Shown: positions 34,001-44,189 of the stretch, piece by piece
Layout of the letters: each line of letters starts with the position of its first letter
Position numbering within the stretch: position 1 is the first letter of the stretch
From: Lepeophtheirus salmonis
Lineage: Eukaryota; Arthropoda; Copepoda; Siphonostomatoida; Caligidae
Assembly: GCF_016086655.4 (NCBI RefSeq)
Contig: NC_052135.2
Location: 70,715,702 to 70,779,701 of the forward strand
Direction of reading: 5' to 3'
Length of the DNA stretch: 64,000 bases
Notes under the pieces: model-generated
The model's database searches: none
Told to the model about the DNA's origin: nothing
What the model saw: only the letters and a program-made list of their open reading frames with translations
Made by a program: the position numbers and the translations under genes

Positions 34001-37000
34001 ATACTCTGCGGATAAGGTAGCTACAGCCACCTTTGTATCTATTATCATTTTCTGGGCCCGAATTTTCTAGGGACGCCTCTTGTTTGAATTGCCTGTTACC
34101 AAACTGAGCCTGTATAAAAAAGAAACGAGACCGATAAAGCTGAACCGAGACCAAACCGTTGAAATGAAAAAACTGAGACCAGGACCGATAGAATCATTGA
34201 ATCTGAACCAGGCACAACCTTTTCCAAAACTGATCTCAGTTTGTCCTTCGGTCAACTGAATTATGAAATATCTTGGATTATATGTATTGATTCGGAACTA
34301 ATATCGTTGAGAGTAATTTTTACCCTCAAAACAATCCCTAAATGAAAAGATGGGTTACTAAAAATAATGTAAAAATATTGATTATGTATCTTGTTCTCAA
34401 ATCGATATATTTCCATTTTTAGGCTGAAAAATGATGAAAAACGACACTCTTTTTTAGATCCTTATAACTTATTCATAATACATAGTAATGACGAATATCA
34501 TAGCTCATATTATAGAAAAATATTCAATGTATAATTTAAAAAAAAGATCTATTGTGTTCCATTTTGTGTTTTTTAAGTGATCCCATTTTGAAATATTCAA
34601 ATTATCAACTCATCGTGAATGGATTGCTTTATTGTTTCGATCCTTATATATCATTCCCAAGGTAGGAGTCCTCTTCACTCCCTTATGAAGTTACTTAGTT
34701 TTCCTCGGATTAATTATCCTTCTGTCGTCCCCTTGGAATTCGGAATCTGAATTCGAACATGTCTTGACATGGATAATCAAGTTAAAAGTATACTTCCTTC
34801 GATTGCCTCGATCTTCCTTTTGCGGAGCCTGACGTCATGAAACTGGCATTGAAATCGGGGGGAAATATGATGATAATGTTGACTATCTACTAGTACACCC
34901 CATAAAAAATGGGATGACTTAAAACTACAAAATTGAACGAAAATACTTTTAAATTTCCTCATCATTATCTATTATGAATAAGTTATAAAGGTCTAAAGAA
35001 GAGTTGCGTTTTTCATCATTTTCAGCCTAAAAATGGAAATATAACAAGCTCAGAACAAGATTCAGAATCAATAAAAACACTATATAATCAAAAAAACACT
35101 TTTACATAAGTTTTATTAATCCTACTTTTAATTTGGGGATTGTTTTATGGGTAAAAAATGACTTTGAAGGATAGTAGAACGCTTAGTTTTGGATTCTTTG
35201 CTCATGGATGAATTTGATTACTCTCTTCAATTTACCCTGTGATCGTTTCCCTGTGTTTTTAAGGTGTATGTTCATCAGGTATACAAAAAATTAATAAGGA
35301 ATTTCTGCCTTTTTTAGCACCATATCCGCAGATAATTTAATAATTTAGTCCATAATTAAATATGAGATATATTTAGTCCATAAAATATGTAGATAACGTT
35401 TGTTCCTTTTTTTACCCTTGCAAACAGAATTTAATAGAATAATTTTCTTCCAATCTCATCAACTATAAAATTGAGACCATTGGGTAGTGTGTTATAAATA
35501 GATTTTGTATCCATTAATTTTATGTTATCAGAATAATAATTATTAATAAAAAAGTTCATTTAATTCCTTTAGAAATTCAGTATAATTGATAACGGAGAAT
35601 TAAGTGATTAGCACTTTTTCCATTGGAATCGCTGTCGTCTTTGTTTATTTTTCTTTTATTATAATAGATACATATTATATTGGTGATAGTTTTTATATCA
35701 GTTTAAAAGAATCTTGCCATTTTTCCTTTTTTTTCTCCTGCCATTTTTTCCTGGACATTTTTTCCGTTGCCATTTTTTCCTGACACCTGTATGATGCATC
35801 AAATTGGAAATGGTAGCAAGCCCAATTACGTTATGGTCTACCCCAAGGTTAATAGAAATACAAGGTTGAATGTGAAAGAGTTGAGTACTCCCACAAGACT
35901 TCGAGATCCTACATGAGAAGCAATATACTCGTATGGAAATCATTCAAACACGGGCATTTTTCTTTAAGATTTTACCACCTTCTAAAGTGATTGGGGAAAA
36001 AATAGCCAAGGAAACAGAAAAGAAAAAAGATGAATATAAATTGCAACATACACATCAAACCAAGGTAGTGGATAATATATGTGTGTCAATTAGCGTCTGC
36101 ATTCTGATTTGCTGAGCTGGGTGACATCACATATACTGTATTCACTCAAAAATTAAAACAATAATATTAATATAACAACGTGAATTGAGAATTTATCAAG
36201 GTGGTGGATGATGTAACTCTCTTCAATGTAATGGTCTGGTCAAGATATCGACTCTTAAGGCGCGATCCAATGAACAAGTATTTCACTCAGTGGATCTCAT
36301 CTCCTTTAATGGAAAGATCGTTCAGTATGCAGGTACCTCTTCATATCAAGGTGACTTTTGACTAGTGACTTCTGATCTCGTTAATAATTTTGCCTATACA
36401 TAAATTCCTTTAGATCTTCCACGAAATCATCGTATTTCTAGATATAAGAACTAAGGAGTTCCATAAAACGACAGAATAATCGACTGAGATACCCAGTGAG
36501 GAACAGAGAGAGTCCCCATTCTCCACCCACAGCTCCTTCTTTGAAATTTGAAAGTAATCTCTGCTTCGTCTCCTACTCTAAGAAAACTATTCCATTAATA
36601 AGAGTCCTTCAGTTTCCTGGATGTATATTACGCATAAATCACTCATCTCTTTCACATTTATATCAATTCTATTTATAAGTTGGACTTCGTGATATACAAT
36701 ACGGGTAATTATATATTTAAGCTGGACACTTCAAGCTCACGCCTGATTGCTTTGTAACTATTGAGTCCAACTTATAAATAGAATTGATATAAATGTGATA
36801 GGGATATTATCAGTGGATATAATTTTATGAAATTATCCCACTAGATAGGTAAAAGTCTAAGGTTTACCGAATTCTGCTCGTAGTTGACCGGAGATCTCCG
36901 GAAGTTGACGGAATCCTTTTTAAAGCAAAAATTTTATAATGTGAGTTTTGAGAATATTTGAGCTATGTATATAAAATGAAATTTTTCTTAGAAAGAGTTA

Positions 37001-39359
37001 TAGAGGTCAAAACAATTTATTCGTAGCCATATTTAATATGTCTCGTAGCCAACAAACTGAATATGTAATTAAAAATCAATTTTTTGTAAATTCTAGAAAG
37101 TCAATGTCAGCTGAAAGATTTTTATAAAATTTAGACAGTTTATAGACAAAAGCCTACAGTTTTCCGGGTCATACCTGTAATTTACCCAGGATGTCTGAAA
37201 GTTGACGCAAGTTAACTTTTTTTAAATCAAGAATTTTAAAAAGTCAATTTTGAATGTATTATAGGTATTTAAATTAATTTTTTTACACTAAGTTGTAGCT
37301 GACATAAAAATATATTCGGTAATTTCCGGTACTTTTTTGGCAGAATATATTCTCTTAAATTTGTACCTCAATAAGTTTGGGAATTTCAATGACGTTAAGA
37401 TATTTCAACATAGGAATCAATAATTATTGATTCCTAAATTGAATTAGAGTCAGAATAATCTCTCAAATCCATTATTAATATTTTGAAAGGCTAAATAGAA
37501 TTAATTATATTTGAATTTAAAAATTGGAATAAAATATTAATATACTTCATAAAATAATCTGTTCAAAAATACTTTACTAACCTCTAAATTTATATAATTA
37601 TGGTAATAAATTATAATTATTACAATGAACATTTAAAAAAAACCCGTATTTGAAGCACCCTCTATGTTTCACTATTACATTTCGAATGTTTTGGTACAAC
37701 TCATTGAATAATAATATTATTTAATAAAACTAATATATATTTTTTCTCATATAGAGGGCGCTATCAAAATTATTATGTGCATTGGCCATTTTTTTAAACC
37801 AAAACTACGGGATATTATATATTTTTTACTTTGCTTATCCCCTATTCTTCCCAACTATTAAAATATTTTCTAATAATTATTGAAAACTGTTCACAGCTTA
37901 ACAAGAGTAAATTTACTCTACTCAGGGTTCCCTTGAGTCCTTTAAACAAGAGCTAATTCTAATTTAACAGTTAACGCTCTGAACACTGATTATGGAAATA
38001 GAAGAAGAAACATCGATAGTTGACAAAAAAATATTGTGTACATTTTTGAGGTTCAAAGATTGTTGGGTGCTAATTCAATATCTACACCTCTGATTCTATA
38101 TAATCTTCCCTGATCTAGAATATTAAACATTGTAAATTGCACAAATAAAAAGTCCTAATACATCTTCTTTGACCGAGTCCCTCCGTATATTTTGAAACTG
38201 AAGCTATTTAGTTCAGATACAATAATAGAAAATAGGCAAGCTTACCCTAAATACTTGACGACATATCCTCCAAGTGGAGGCCCAATTGCCATCCCCATTC
38301 CAAAACTGAATCCAGATCTTGACAGTAAAGTAGCTCTATTTTTTTCATTAGACAAAAAAGTGATTATCATTTGAGACCCTGAAAAAAATAATCATCATAA
38401 TATGTTATTTAATTTTAGAGAATATAAAAAGAGAAAACCTTGCATCGTATGCATAAGCATTGATGGAATTCGTGAGAGAAAGAGTAGAGTAATACTGTTT
38501 GCCATGCCCATTATTAAGTAGGATAATCCTCCAGCAAAAAGAGATACAAGAAGAGCTGACTTTTCGCCAGCCATATCTCCAATACGCCCATAAACAGGAC
38601 CTCCTATCAATTGAGCAATAGCAAACACAGTTTGTAAATGTCCAAATGTAGTCGTATCTGCACCTAAGCGTTTAGTTAAGTACTAAAAAAATAAGAGATA
38701 ATTGTGTTATTAATTAAACTTAAAACTATGTAGAAACAAATCCAAAAATATGTATTTTCACAACTTATGAAATATGTAAATGCTTTGTTTTGTTAAATAT
38801 TCGATCTTGCCAATAATACTAAATAGAATCGTTCTCCTCTATTCTTGCTCATAAAACCGTAACTCAACTCTACATAAGTAAACTATAATAAAAATGAATG
38901 ATTAATCTATTTTACTTTGATAATAATTAAAATATTAATAAATTAATATAACAGACAATCAACATATTATGACTGATTTGAGTCTACTTCTTCAAATTTC
39001 AACGATTATATTCTTGTGATCTTATTTTGCTCGTGTTTTGTCATAAATAGATTTAATTAGAACGAAGATAAGTATATTCAATAGATAAATATTTTATACA
39101 ATAATCACATATTTATTAACAAATTTATATATAGTTTTTTTACCGGTAATGTTCCGATTTGAAGAAAAAATCCCAGGGCATAAACGAATATATTAAAATA
39201 AGTAATCACTAATATTCTTGATCGATTTTTCACTATGATTTCATTGATTTCAGCTTGCTCTTCAGCTATTTTCTCAAACTTTTCCTTCAAGTTGTCATAA
39301 ACTTCGCCATTGGGAGATTTGAGTAGTTTTTTTAGAAACAACTTGAATTTTCGTATCAT
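31078..39359 (-). CDS. SLC22A18: SLC22A18-like MFS transporter (6 exons)
   Basis: Exons on the minus strand: 39359-39144, 38682-38439, 38378-38246, 33117-32897, 32420-32242 and 31377-31078. All junctions are GT-AG, phases agree, and the total is 430 residues, close to the roughly 424 of the human protein. The order of blocks matches SLC22A18 (ORCTL2), an MFS organic-ion/drug-type transporter: VYALGFFLQIGTLP, YLTKRLGADTTTFGHLQ, GPVYGRIGDMAGEKSA (the MFS loop 2-3 signature), FLSRIPSMLMHTMQG, FGMGMAIGPPLGGYVVKYLG, VPDIPKV, KLLCGLPLGIFQSMFS, DKFGLEAEKTGLLLSYVGV and TGTALGMNMAIHSTIRTIAPTLGG near the C-terminus. It is inferred to be a membrane transporter of about 10-12 helices; the substrate is unknown. 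The third intron (5.1 kb) holds several mobile elements. The start at 39359 is the first ATG after an in-frame stop, but see the overlapping upstream frame at 39468. Confidence 0.9.
32466..32850. repeat. GGTCC-type MITE-like repeat in SLC22A18-like intron
   Basis: It starts AGGGTTGTATCGGTCCTG and ends near ACAGGACGTCAAAATTTTGG followed by GACTGATAG. The start matches 51453 onward (AGTGTTGTATCGGGCC), and both copies contain a TGACGTCA-type word inside (near 32713 and 51568). A related segment lies near 1490-1640. I infer a MITE family; end points are approximate. Confidence 0.45.
33690..34230. repeat. Interspersed repeat, second copy of the 26690-27540 type
   Basis: It shares with 27195-27540 the words AAGCAACCTTAGTTTTTGGG, CCTGTTACCAAACTGAGCCT and GTATAAAAAAGAAACGA, and with 26695-26720 the word GCAATATA-TACTTATCGGTC. 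In this copy the left half of the hAT MITE is absent, but its right end (CTTTGAAAAACATTG then TCTAAAGC) is present at 33930-33955. It lies inside intron 3 of the transporter. Confidence 0.55.
34317..35159. mobile_element. Fold-back element with inverted arms of about 260-280 bp
   Basis: The left arm (about 34317-34597) and right arm (about 34905-35159) are imperfect reverse complements. Examples: TTTTTAGGCTGAAAAATGAT at 34417 against its near-complement at 35015-35035; TATAACTTATTCATAATA on the left against TATTATGAATAAGTTATA on the right; and AAGTGATCCCATTTT on the left against AAAATGGGATGACTT on the right. A spacer of about 300 bp with no ORF separates the arms. The unit lies inside intron 3 of the transporter. 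Long-arm fold-back or MITE elements have this layout. Confidence 0.7.
36652..36798. mobile_element. Short element with perfect 35-bp inverted ends
   Basis: Positions 36652-36686 (starting TCACATTTATATCAATTCTA) are the exact reverse complement of 36764-36798. The 77-bp centre is unrelated to either. The perfect match implies a recent origin compared with the other, decayed repeats. No clear target-site duplication is seen. It lies in intron 3 of the transporter. Confidence 0.75.
36865..37325. repeat. Diverged tandem duplication of about 270 bp
   Basis: The segment from about 36865 (TACCGAATTCTG, GGAAGTTGACGGAATCCTTT, AAAGCAAAAATTTTATAATG) is echoed from about 37140 (TTTCCGGGTCATAC, GAAAGTTGACGCAAGTTAAC, AAATCAAGAATTTTAAAAAG). 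The copies are clearly diverged. No coding potential is seen. Confidence 0.45.
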
Positions 39360-39468
39360 CTTCCGAGTTCAAGCTTTTATAAAAAGTAATCCCTTTGTCC
39401 AAATGAGGCGGGGAGGATTTCTTCCCATTTTTAGCCGCTCGCAGTTTAACACTATTCTTCTTTGCCAT
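39295..39468 (-). other. Upstream ORF overlapping the SLC22A18-like start in another frame
   Basis: An ATG at 39468 in a good context (A at -3, G at +4) opens a 57-codon basic frame beginning MAKKNSVKLRAAKNGKK and ends at 39295, beyond the assumed transporter start at 39359 and in a different frame. Either it is a genuine overlapping uORF that would limit translation of the transporter, or a one-base assembly error has split a longer N-terminus from the transporter. Confidence 0.5.
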
Positions 39469-41361
39469 CGTTATATGATATTTTACTAATTAGTTTCACA
39501 TGGAAATCATAGATTGACTACCTATTGACACAAGATACCGATTTTCCGATAGCAGATAATCAACTCGCACTTACTATATCTTACTTCTCTTAAAATAGAA
39601 ATTTTCGTGAACATGTCCTATCTTTGTCTCTCTGCCAAAAACAAACAAACTCCTAATAGACATTTTCTCTGAGCTGACGTTCAATTAGCTGCTTCCGCCA
39701 TAGTTGCACTGTACATATTTGTTGTTAAATGTAAAATAAATAATTTTGAAGGCTGGCCCTTCAATCATTCATATGGATAAAAAGCATACCTTTCCTAGGT
39801 TTCCCTCACACTTATTTAAAACTTTAAAGTTCCGCACACATCGATAAAAGTACCTCAAAATATACCGAAATTCCACACTTTCAAATAAGACTATACTAAT
39901 TTCACATTATAAAAATAAAAGACATTAGTTTAATTATCCCCAAATAAATTTAAAGTTAAAAATTTTGCCTCTGCCTTGATTTGGACATAATTATGTATTT
40001 TTTGAAAATAAATCCTGTAAAAGTATGTTCCTTCTATTTAAAAATTTTAACCAAAAAGCGATCGTTAATTATTCTACTCTACATGGAAACACTATCAAGG
40101 TCAAATAAAGTATCAATAATTAATACAGTCTAAATAAAAGCCAACATTCACGGCTATATTTATTGACGGAATTAAGTATATCAATGAAATTATTCAGTTA
40201 ATAAAAAAAATTGGTTTTAGATTTATTATCCGAGATTGTTTGTGTTGACAATTAACAATACATATATTGCCTCTATTTTATGAAGAGCCCATCAACCACG
40301 CAATACTAATAATAAAATTAATACTTACTAGCAGTGGCATCGCTAGCCTCCCCCATGCCAAATGATAAAAGCCAGCAAAGCCCTGGCTTATTCGCATTTA
40401 TGCAACGAGATACACAAGAAACAACGGTGATAATTCCACATAAAGTATCTCGATAAGGCCCTAATTAAGTCTGAAGGCGAATAAAACTCGTAACCCATGC
40501 TCCAAATTTATATCACTTGATACATCAGTTATATATCCTGACCTTCCCGTTACACATCGGATTAAAAATAAAAACGACTAATTTTCACATGGATCAATCC
40601 ACAGTCCAGATCAACTTCACCAATTGAGTCCAACATTGTACCTTATCTAAAGAAGTAATAAAAGATAACCACTTCGCATATAAAGGTATAATCTAGAAAT
40701 ATTGTCCTCGAGACGCGTCTACCTCATGATCTCGATCCCTCTCTTGATTCAGACTAATGTGGGTCTGACTACAACGCTATTAATGTATATTCAGGTAGCA
40801 AATTCGCGCCTCGAAGTAACTAGCGCTAATTACAGTAAAAAAAAACTAAACATTCTACTCAGATAAATAGAACATTCTACAAGGTACTTATCCTAAGATC
40901 ATTATTTTATATTTGAATATATTCAAAGAATAACATTTATAAAGGCAATAAGTATGGTATATATAATATGCAAATAATTGAGGAAGGTTAACGTTAACTT
41001 TTGTTACCATTTCATACTTTCGCTTATGTAAATAAGAAAAAAATAGGTTTTTTTTTCTTCTGATTTAAGAACGCCAACGGGAAAAGTCATTTCATTCATT
41101 CATGTGGAAGAAACTTATAAACAATAATTGAGACTAACTCACATTTAACTTAGTTAATTTTTCGGCGTAACATAATAATGCATATTTTTTTTGTATTTTT
41201 GTATTTTTTATTTTCCCGGTCAAGTAGTAGTTGTTTCTTCCTTACTATTCAAATTGGAGATACACCCCGATTTAATTAAAAATCCGGGGGAAAGACTATC
41301 ATAATACGGTAATGTTAATTTAGGTAGTAGGTAATTCATAGATGAGGTCCAGAAATGTAGC
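39469..41361. other. Gene-free stretch between the transporter and LSM14
   Basis: This is the upstream region of the transporter and the downstream region of LSM14. I see no coding exon. A candidate LSM14 poly(A) signal (AATAAA on the minus strand) is at 41212-41207, about 150 nt after the LSM14 stop. Confidence 0.5.
41207..41212 (-). promoter_or_regulatory. Candidate polyadenylation signal of LSM14
   Basis: AATAAA on the minus strand lies about 150 nt past the proposed stop at 41362, which is a normal 3' UTR length and modestly supports the last-exon model. Confidence 0.4.
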
Positions 41362-44189
41362 TTAATCCCGGTCTCTGGTTTCCTAAATGAACATAACAAG
41401 GCTTTATATTAATTCACTGAACTAACAAAATCCAAGCCCAAAATAACTTACCCATGTGGGATTTCTTCCTCGAGTTGGATGCCCGCTTCTTACAACACCG
41501 GCCCAGTTGCGTCCTCCACCAGACCCATTATAACCTCTACCACCTCCCCCAGAATTATCTCTTGAGTATCTTCCGTCTCTGTGATTGTTGTACGAACCAC
41601 CACCACCACCACCACCCCGGTTTCCACGAGGGTTGTACATGTTATAACCGCCGTTTTGATAGCCTCCATTATTGTACCTGTTGTATCCGCCGTTATTATG
41701 ATAATTATTGTAGTTGCGATAATTTCGGTTATTATAACCACCACGTCTATACCCAAGGTTCGTTACACCAAAGGTTTCTCGATTCATTTTGTTCTCAGCG
41801 CGCCGATCTGGCCGATTTATTTTACTAGAATTATAGTTACAAATTAAGCTTAATTGATAAACTATTTAGAAGGATCTTAAATTTTAAATGATCTAAGACG
41901 AACTCTTAAGGAATTCATTTGAATAACTTACCCTTTACTTCTTTCAATCGCCTCACAAGAAATAGAATCGAAAAATGACTTGGACTTGTCGTAATAACTC
42001 TCTTCGACAACAACTTCTGCCACAGTATCTTTGATTTCTCCTTCTTCAAGATCACCGTTCTGACTTTGATTTGCAGTCTCTTCAGTCTTTTCGACTTCAT
42101 CATCTCGCGTGCTGCATTTCTATATTAAAACAATAGTAGCAATAGTTAAGCAATAAATTATACCAAAAGCCAGGCTTTACAAACATCAATTTAGATCACA
42201 ACTTACTTGGAGTTTAAGGAGGACCTCTTGAAATTGCTCATTGGCCTGTTCGAAGTCATAATCTGCGTCAAATTTCAAAGTTTCCTTCTTATTGGATTGA
42301 GGTCGACCTGGAGGATAATTGGATCGCCTGATTAAAAAAAAAGAGAAAAATCAAACACTCTTTCACAAAACAAATAAGCATTTAATAAATAAACATATAT
42401 ATTAAAATTAAATTTTTAGTGCAAGTTAAGAGATACAAAGCTGACATGACACATTAATTTAATACTTAATTAAACATTCCAAATATCTAACATTCCCGTT
42501 ACAGAAGGAAGTTGACATAATACTATGTCATAAGACGCATGAGCTGAAGGATTATTAGATGTTAAAATTTAGTTGAGCTCACTTTATGTAGATATCAAGA
42601 ACTGCATAGCTATATTACAATCATTCCCCTTATTACAATCCCCAATTTAATGTCAAAACAAGGTAATTGAGTGGTGTAACATCCACCAAGTCGATTAAAT
42701 TCAGTAGGACCCCATTATTATTTTCTTCAAATTTTTCCCACGTACACACGTTAAGTTACAAAATTAATTTTGTGGAAGTAAACTATACACAGTTAGATAC
42801 AACTGCAATCTCGGACAGATTAAGAAGTTAAAAAAAACTTAAGGCAGAAGTTCTAAGAAATAAATATTTACCCGCCGCGTGGTCTGTAACCAGCGTTCTG
42901 ACCACCACCGCGTCCACGATTACGATGGAACGCAACAGGCCCACGACCTCCCCTGTTATCACCTTGAGATCTACAACAGCAATTATTTAAAAGCTATATT
43001 ATTACTGAAATCGACTGATACGGCGAGAAAATCCATCAAATCATGTAATTATGGATTTTTTTAGGGCCAGACATAATTTACCTGCGCTGTCTATCTCCCT
43101 GACCCCTCCATTCCTTATGAGCACCCGACCTCTGCCAGTCAGAGTGATTTGTATCCCAATTAGCATTGTTACTCCGCCATTCACTTTGACCATACTCACG
43201 AGTCACTATTTCAGAAGGAGAATTTTTATTCGCATTCCACTCATTTTCTGGAGACTTGGAATCACCCCCAACAGGGCTAGAATTGCTTGATCGACTTTCG
43301 CGTAACAGATCCATTACGGCAGAACCGGCTGGAAACACCCTTAGGTACTAATATGTTATCATAAGACCCTTAAAACCTTACTTGTCCCAGGGCGAGATGG
43401 TGCATTGGGTGTAACACTAGAACTTCCAGGGGCAGCTGAGAACCCAGCTGGACCGTTATTAATATTACTCCCAATTGGACCATATGTCTGCTGAGATGTA
43501 GGTTGATCAGATTTAGGCGGTAATCCTTGACCAGAGATGGGAAGACTCCCGGGCGCAGAATGCTAATTTGCAAAAAAGAAAACTTTGTAAGTAAACAAGA
43601 ATTACGATTTAAAAAATATTTATAAAGGGAAAATGAGGACAAAAGAGTTTTCAAGTCCTCCTAGTGGCCAGTAAAAAGTAGAGAAGGGAGAACTCTCAAC
43701 AGATTATCTAATCCTCCATGTAGATCAACAAGAGTTGCACTAAAGTACTCTTTGGAAATCAAGAGATATTTCAAATACGATCTGACAAGCTCCCGTCTCC
43801 AGACCTAAGATGCATTCAATTACTTGGAGAATGGCAGGATCATTGGGTAGACCTCCCTGAAGAGTGGGTTGAGGTTTAGGTGGACCACAGACACGGATAT
43901 CCTTGATGTCAGATCCCCGAAATATGATATATTCGTAAACTTCGTCCCTAGGAGCCACAGGTCGATCTGTGGGGCGATCCTCCGTCCCAAAAGAACGAAC
44001 TAAATAATTGTAAGTACAAAATCGTCATCAAGCAAAAAGTCAAGAGATTAATTTCTTACCTTTCGCTAGAGCTACAGTGGACTCATTGGTGTCAATAGTA
44101 TAGAGGATACCCTCGTAGCGAATCTCTGACTTGGAGGTTAATGAAATCTTTGAACCCAGGTAGGGTACACCACCAGACCCACCAGACAT
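41362..44189 (-). CDS. LSM14: LSM14 / Trailer hitch (RAP55) mRNP protein, 9 exons
   Basis: Minus-strand exons: 44189-44060, 43999-43824, 43562-43382, 43328-43082, 42970-42872, 42327-42207, 42119-41932, 41824-41452 and 41382-41362; 511 residues, all GT-AG and phase-consistent. The family binds mRNA in P-bodies and represses translation with the DDX6 helicase and 4E-T/Pat1 partners. Visible domains: N-terminal LSm14 fold (about 1-95, YLGSKISLTSKSEIRYEGIL, VYEYIIFRGSDIKDI), a Ser/Pro/Asn-rich linker, FDF box near 297-309 (FDADYDFEQANEQF), FFD box near 361-370 (YDKSKSFFDSISC), TFG box near 398-400, and a Gly/Asn/Tyr/Arg-rich RGG tail (about 405-500) with a run of seven Gly. The third intron is only about 53 nt. 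The last exon adds ETRDRD; if the final donor at 41451 is not used, the frame stops at 41422 instead. Confidence 0.9.

Noticed and set aside
41454..41847. Open frames of 88-124 codons on the plus strand with His/Thr/Ile-rich repeats, and a second minus frame at 41490-41756
   Set aside because: They are antisense or shifted readings of the Gly/Asn/Tyr-rich RGG tail of LSM14; their composition follows from the codon repeats of that tail.
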